From positions 124,001-188,000 of the forward strand of contig NZ_BAABKD010000011.1 of the NCBI RefSeq assembly GCF_039543645.1: 64,000 nt of DNA, written 5' to 3'. Below, piece after piece: positions 62,666 to 64,000 of this stretch. The position numbers were made by a program, and so were the translations under genes. This stretch comes from Paenalcaligenes hermetiae. GTDB taxonomy: Bacteria; Pseudomonadota; Gammaproteobacteria; Burkholderiales; Burkholderiaceae_B. The notes beneath the pieces are model-generated. The model saw only the letters and a list, made by a program, of their open reading frames with translations, ran no database searches and had not been told where the DNA came from. The stretch's first letter is position 1; each line of letters starts with the position of its first letter.

Positions 62666-63790
62666 ATGAAAATTCGTATTACCCCTTTAGCGGCAGCATT
62701 AGGTTTAGCTGCTGGTATGCTTGCAAGCTCTGCGGCTTTTGCTGACACCATTAAATTTGCGGTTGCCGGTCCTTTTACCGGTGCGCTCACCCAATATGGT
62801 GAGATGGTCAAACAGGGTGTAGACACAGCGGTAGAACAAATTAACGCCAAAGGCGGTGTGTTAGGTAAACAAATTGAAGTGGTCGTCATGGACGATGCGT
62901 GTGAGCCTAAACAGGGGCCTGTTGTGGCAAACCGTGTTGTCAACGAGGGCATTGGCTATGTCGTTGGCCATGTTTGTTCTGGCGCTACGATTGCCGCCAC
63001 GGATATTTATAATGACGAGGGTGTCATCATGATTTCACCTTCGGCCACAGCACCAGCGGTTACCGAAGGTAAAAACTACGAAACCATTTTCCGCACTATC
63101 GGTCGTGATGACCAACAAGGTCCCGCCGCAGCTAAAGTCATCATTGAACAAATTAAACCCAAAAAAGTCGCTGTTTTGCATGATAAACAGTCGTATGGCC
63201 AAGGGATTGCCACCGCCGTTAAAAACGATCTAGAAAAAGCCAATATTGATGTGGTGCTTTTCGAGGGGATTAATGCGGGCGATAGCGATTACTCTGCTGT
63301 TATCACCAAACTAAAAGGCTCTGGTGCCGAGTTTGTGTACTACGGTGGTTATCACCCAGAAATGGGTTTGTTGCTACGTCAGGGTGCAGAGCAGAATTTG
63401 GGTATTACTTTTATGGGCCCAGAGGGTGCGGGGAACCCGGATATTAATGCTATCGCTGGTGATGCAGTAGAAGGCATGCTCGTAACCTTGCCAGCAGATT
63501 TCACTAAAGACGAGGCCAACGAAGCACTAGTTAAAGCCTTTAAAGACAAAGGTCGTGATCCAGGTGGTGCTTTCCAAATGACAGCCTATTCTGCGGTGCA
63601 AGCATTGGTAGCGGGATTAGAGGGGGCTGGTAAAGACGACCCCATCGCCGTGGCAGAATATCTCCATGCAAACTCTGTTGATACCCCCATTGGTACCATT
63701 TCTTGGAATGAGCAGGGTGATTTAAAAGAGTTTAAATTTGATGTGTTTACTTGGCATAAAGACGGCTCTAAATCCGTTTTTGCTCAATAA
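62666..63790 (+). CDS. livK: Branched-chain amino acid ABC transporter substrate-binding protein
   Basis: A 374-residue periplasmic binding protein of the LivJ/LivK family. A signal peptide ends near SSAAFADTIK (residue 27). The mature part shows VAGPFTGALTQYGEMVKQGVDTAVEQINAKGGVLGK, VVNEGIGYVVGHVCSGATIAATDIY and PSATAPAVTEG with two cysteines as in LivK. The frame opens earlier at 62528 inside dps; ATG 62666 is chosen for its GGGAGG (62653-62658) and the signal peptide. Permease and ATPase genes are not in the window. Confidence 0.92.
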   Translation: MKIRITPLAAALGLAAGMLASSAAFADTIKFAVAGPFTGALTQYGEMVKQGVDTAVEQINAKGGVLGKQIEVVVMDDACEPKQGPVVANRVVNEGIGYVVGHVCSGATIAATDIYNDEGVIMISPSATAPAVTEGKNYETIFRTIGRDDQQGPAAAKVIIEQIKPKKVAVLHDKQSYGQGIATAVKNDLEKANIDVVLFEGINAGDSDYSAVITKLKGSGAEFVYYGGYHPEMGLLLRQGAEQNLGITFMGPEGAGNPDINAIAGDAVEGMLVTLPADFTKDEANEALVKAFKDKGRDPGGAFQMTAYSAVQALVAGLEGAGKDDPIAVAEYLHANSVDTPIGTISWNEQGDLKEFKFDVFTWHKDGSKSVFAQ

Positions 63791-63810
63791 GCGCTCTATA
63801 TTTAAAGCAA

Positions 63811-63837
63811 AAACCCGCTGTTCTCAGCGGGTTTTTT
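63811..63837. terminator. Intrinsic terminator after the binding protein gene
   Basis: Stem ACCCGCTG (63813-63820) pairs with CAGCGGGT (63825-63832) around TTCT, flanked by A run and T6. It can serve both convergent genes. Confidence 0.9.
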
Positions 63838-63839
63838 CA

Positions 63840-64000
63840 TTACCGGGGTAAATAAGCAGGGTGTAAAATCCCCCGAAGCTCTGGATAAGGAATGAGTAGC
63901 TCTGGCTGCCCAGATGAGTAGGGCGCGATTTCGTAAGAGTTGTATTTCACAACAACGCCGGCATCGGTCAGGGCGATATTATCACTTGGCTGAAATGGCC
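63840..64000 (-). CDS. DUF3298/RsiV-type protein, C-terminal fragment
   Basis: The last 53 codons of a gene that begins beyond the window. The visible end reads LTDAGVVVKYNSYEIAPYSSG, then PELLIPYPELRGIL and a TAA at 63840-63842. The YEIAPYxxG and IPYxEL motifs are characteristic of the DUF3298 domain found in RsiV-like lipoproteins and lysozyme-inhibitor-like proteins. It converges on the binding-protein gene with a shared terminator. Confidence 0.75.
   Translation of the reverse strand, partial: PFQPSDNIALTDAGVVVKYNSYEIAPYSSGQPELLIPYPELRGILHPAYLPR

Overview
The window reads as chromosome from a betaproteobacterium, most likely order Burkholderiales and close to Alcaligenaceae. This is an inference from gene content and order: pheT-ihfA-merR, recG followed directly by oxyR, yicC opposite rph-rdgB-hemW, a suf operon led by an Rrf2 regulator, an Fbp iron transporter, and a DUF455 ferritin-like protein. 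Base composition is moderate, and several accessory stretches are visibly richer in A+T.

Housekeeping left arm (1-15.7 kb): the 3' half of pheT, ihfA and a MerR regulator; a DUF455 diiron protein; an unusual 500-residue protein joining an ECF-type sigma module to a membrane-anchored RskA-like anti-sigma module; the complete suf Fe-S operon (regulator, sufB, C, D, S, U, T) behind a palindromic operator; and sbcD-sbcC with a DTW-domain tRNA-modification gene.

Accessory block A (15.7-28.8 kb): an XseA-like protein with a C-terminal membrane anchor, then relics of mcrB and mcrC, the latter cut by an IS3-family fragment. Next comes an AT-rich catabolic island: a GntR regulator coupled to a V4R-like sensor, a peptide-type ABC transporter, a two-component-type Rieske dioxygenase (alpha and beta) and a flavin-reductase-like protein. 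A 37-bp direct repeat of transposase sequence (36 of 37 identical) lies on both sides of the island. Debris (a 93-bp element with 20-bp inverted repeats and an Xre fragment) leads to tRNA-Pro(GGG).

Core middle (28.9-39.4 kb): DUF2158 and DUF445 proteins, an ExoX-like nuclease, a periplasmic OB-fold protein, a KtrAB potassium system, an NRDE protein, PBP7, a broken mgtC, and mgtE. The mgtE leader is long and contains a previously unmarked 18-codon ORF plus mutually exclusive helices, suggesting magnesium-dependent attenuation. A secreted SH3-like protein is divergent from it.

Accessory block B (39.5-48.2 kb): decayed AlbA_2-type and GIY-YIG/DUF4357 genes, an apparently intact three-gene restriction-modification operon (two methyltransferase-type proteins and a GIY-YIG-helicase), then relics of an integrative element (RadC-like, frameshifted RDF-like, damaged tyrosine integrase).

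Core right arm (48.2-64 kb): yicC, rph-rdgB-hemW, glnA, a small basic secreted protein, fbpABC behind a Fur box, fpr, ridA, recG-oxyR, dps, a branched-chain amino acid binding protein and the 3' end of a DUF3298 gene. All functional calls come from reading motifs by eye; no database search was run.
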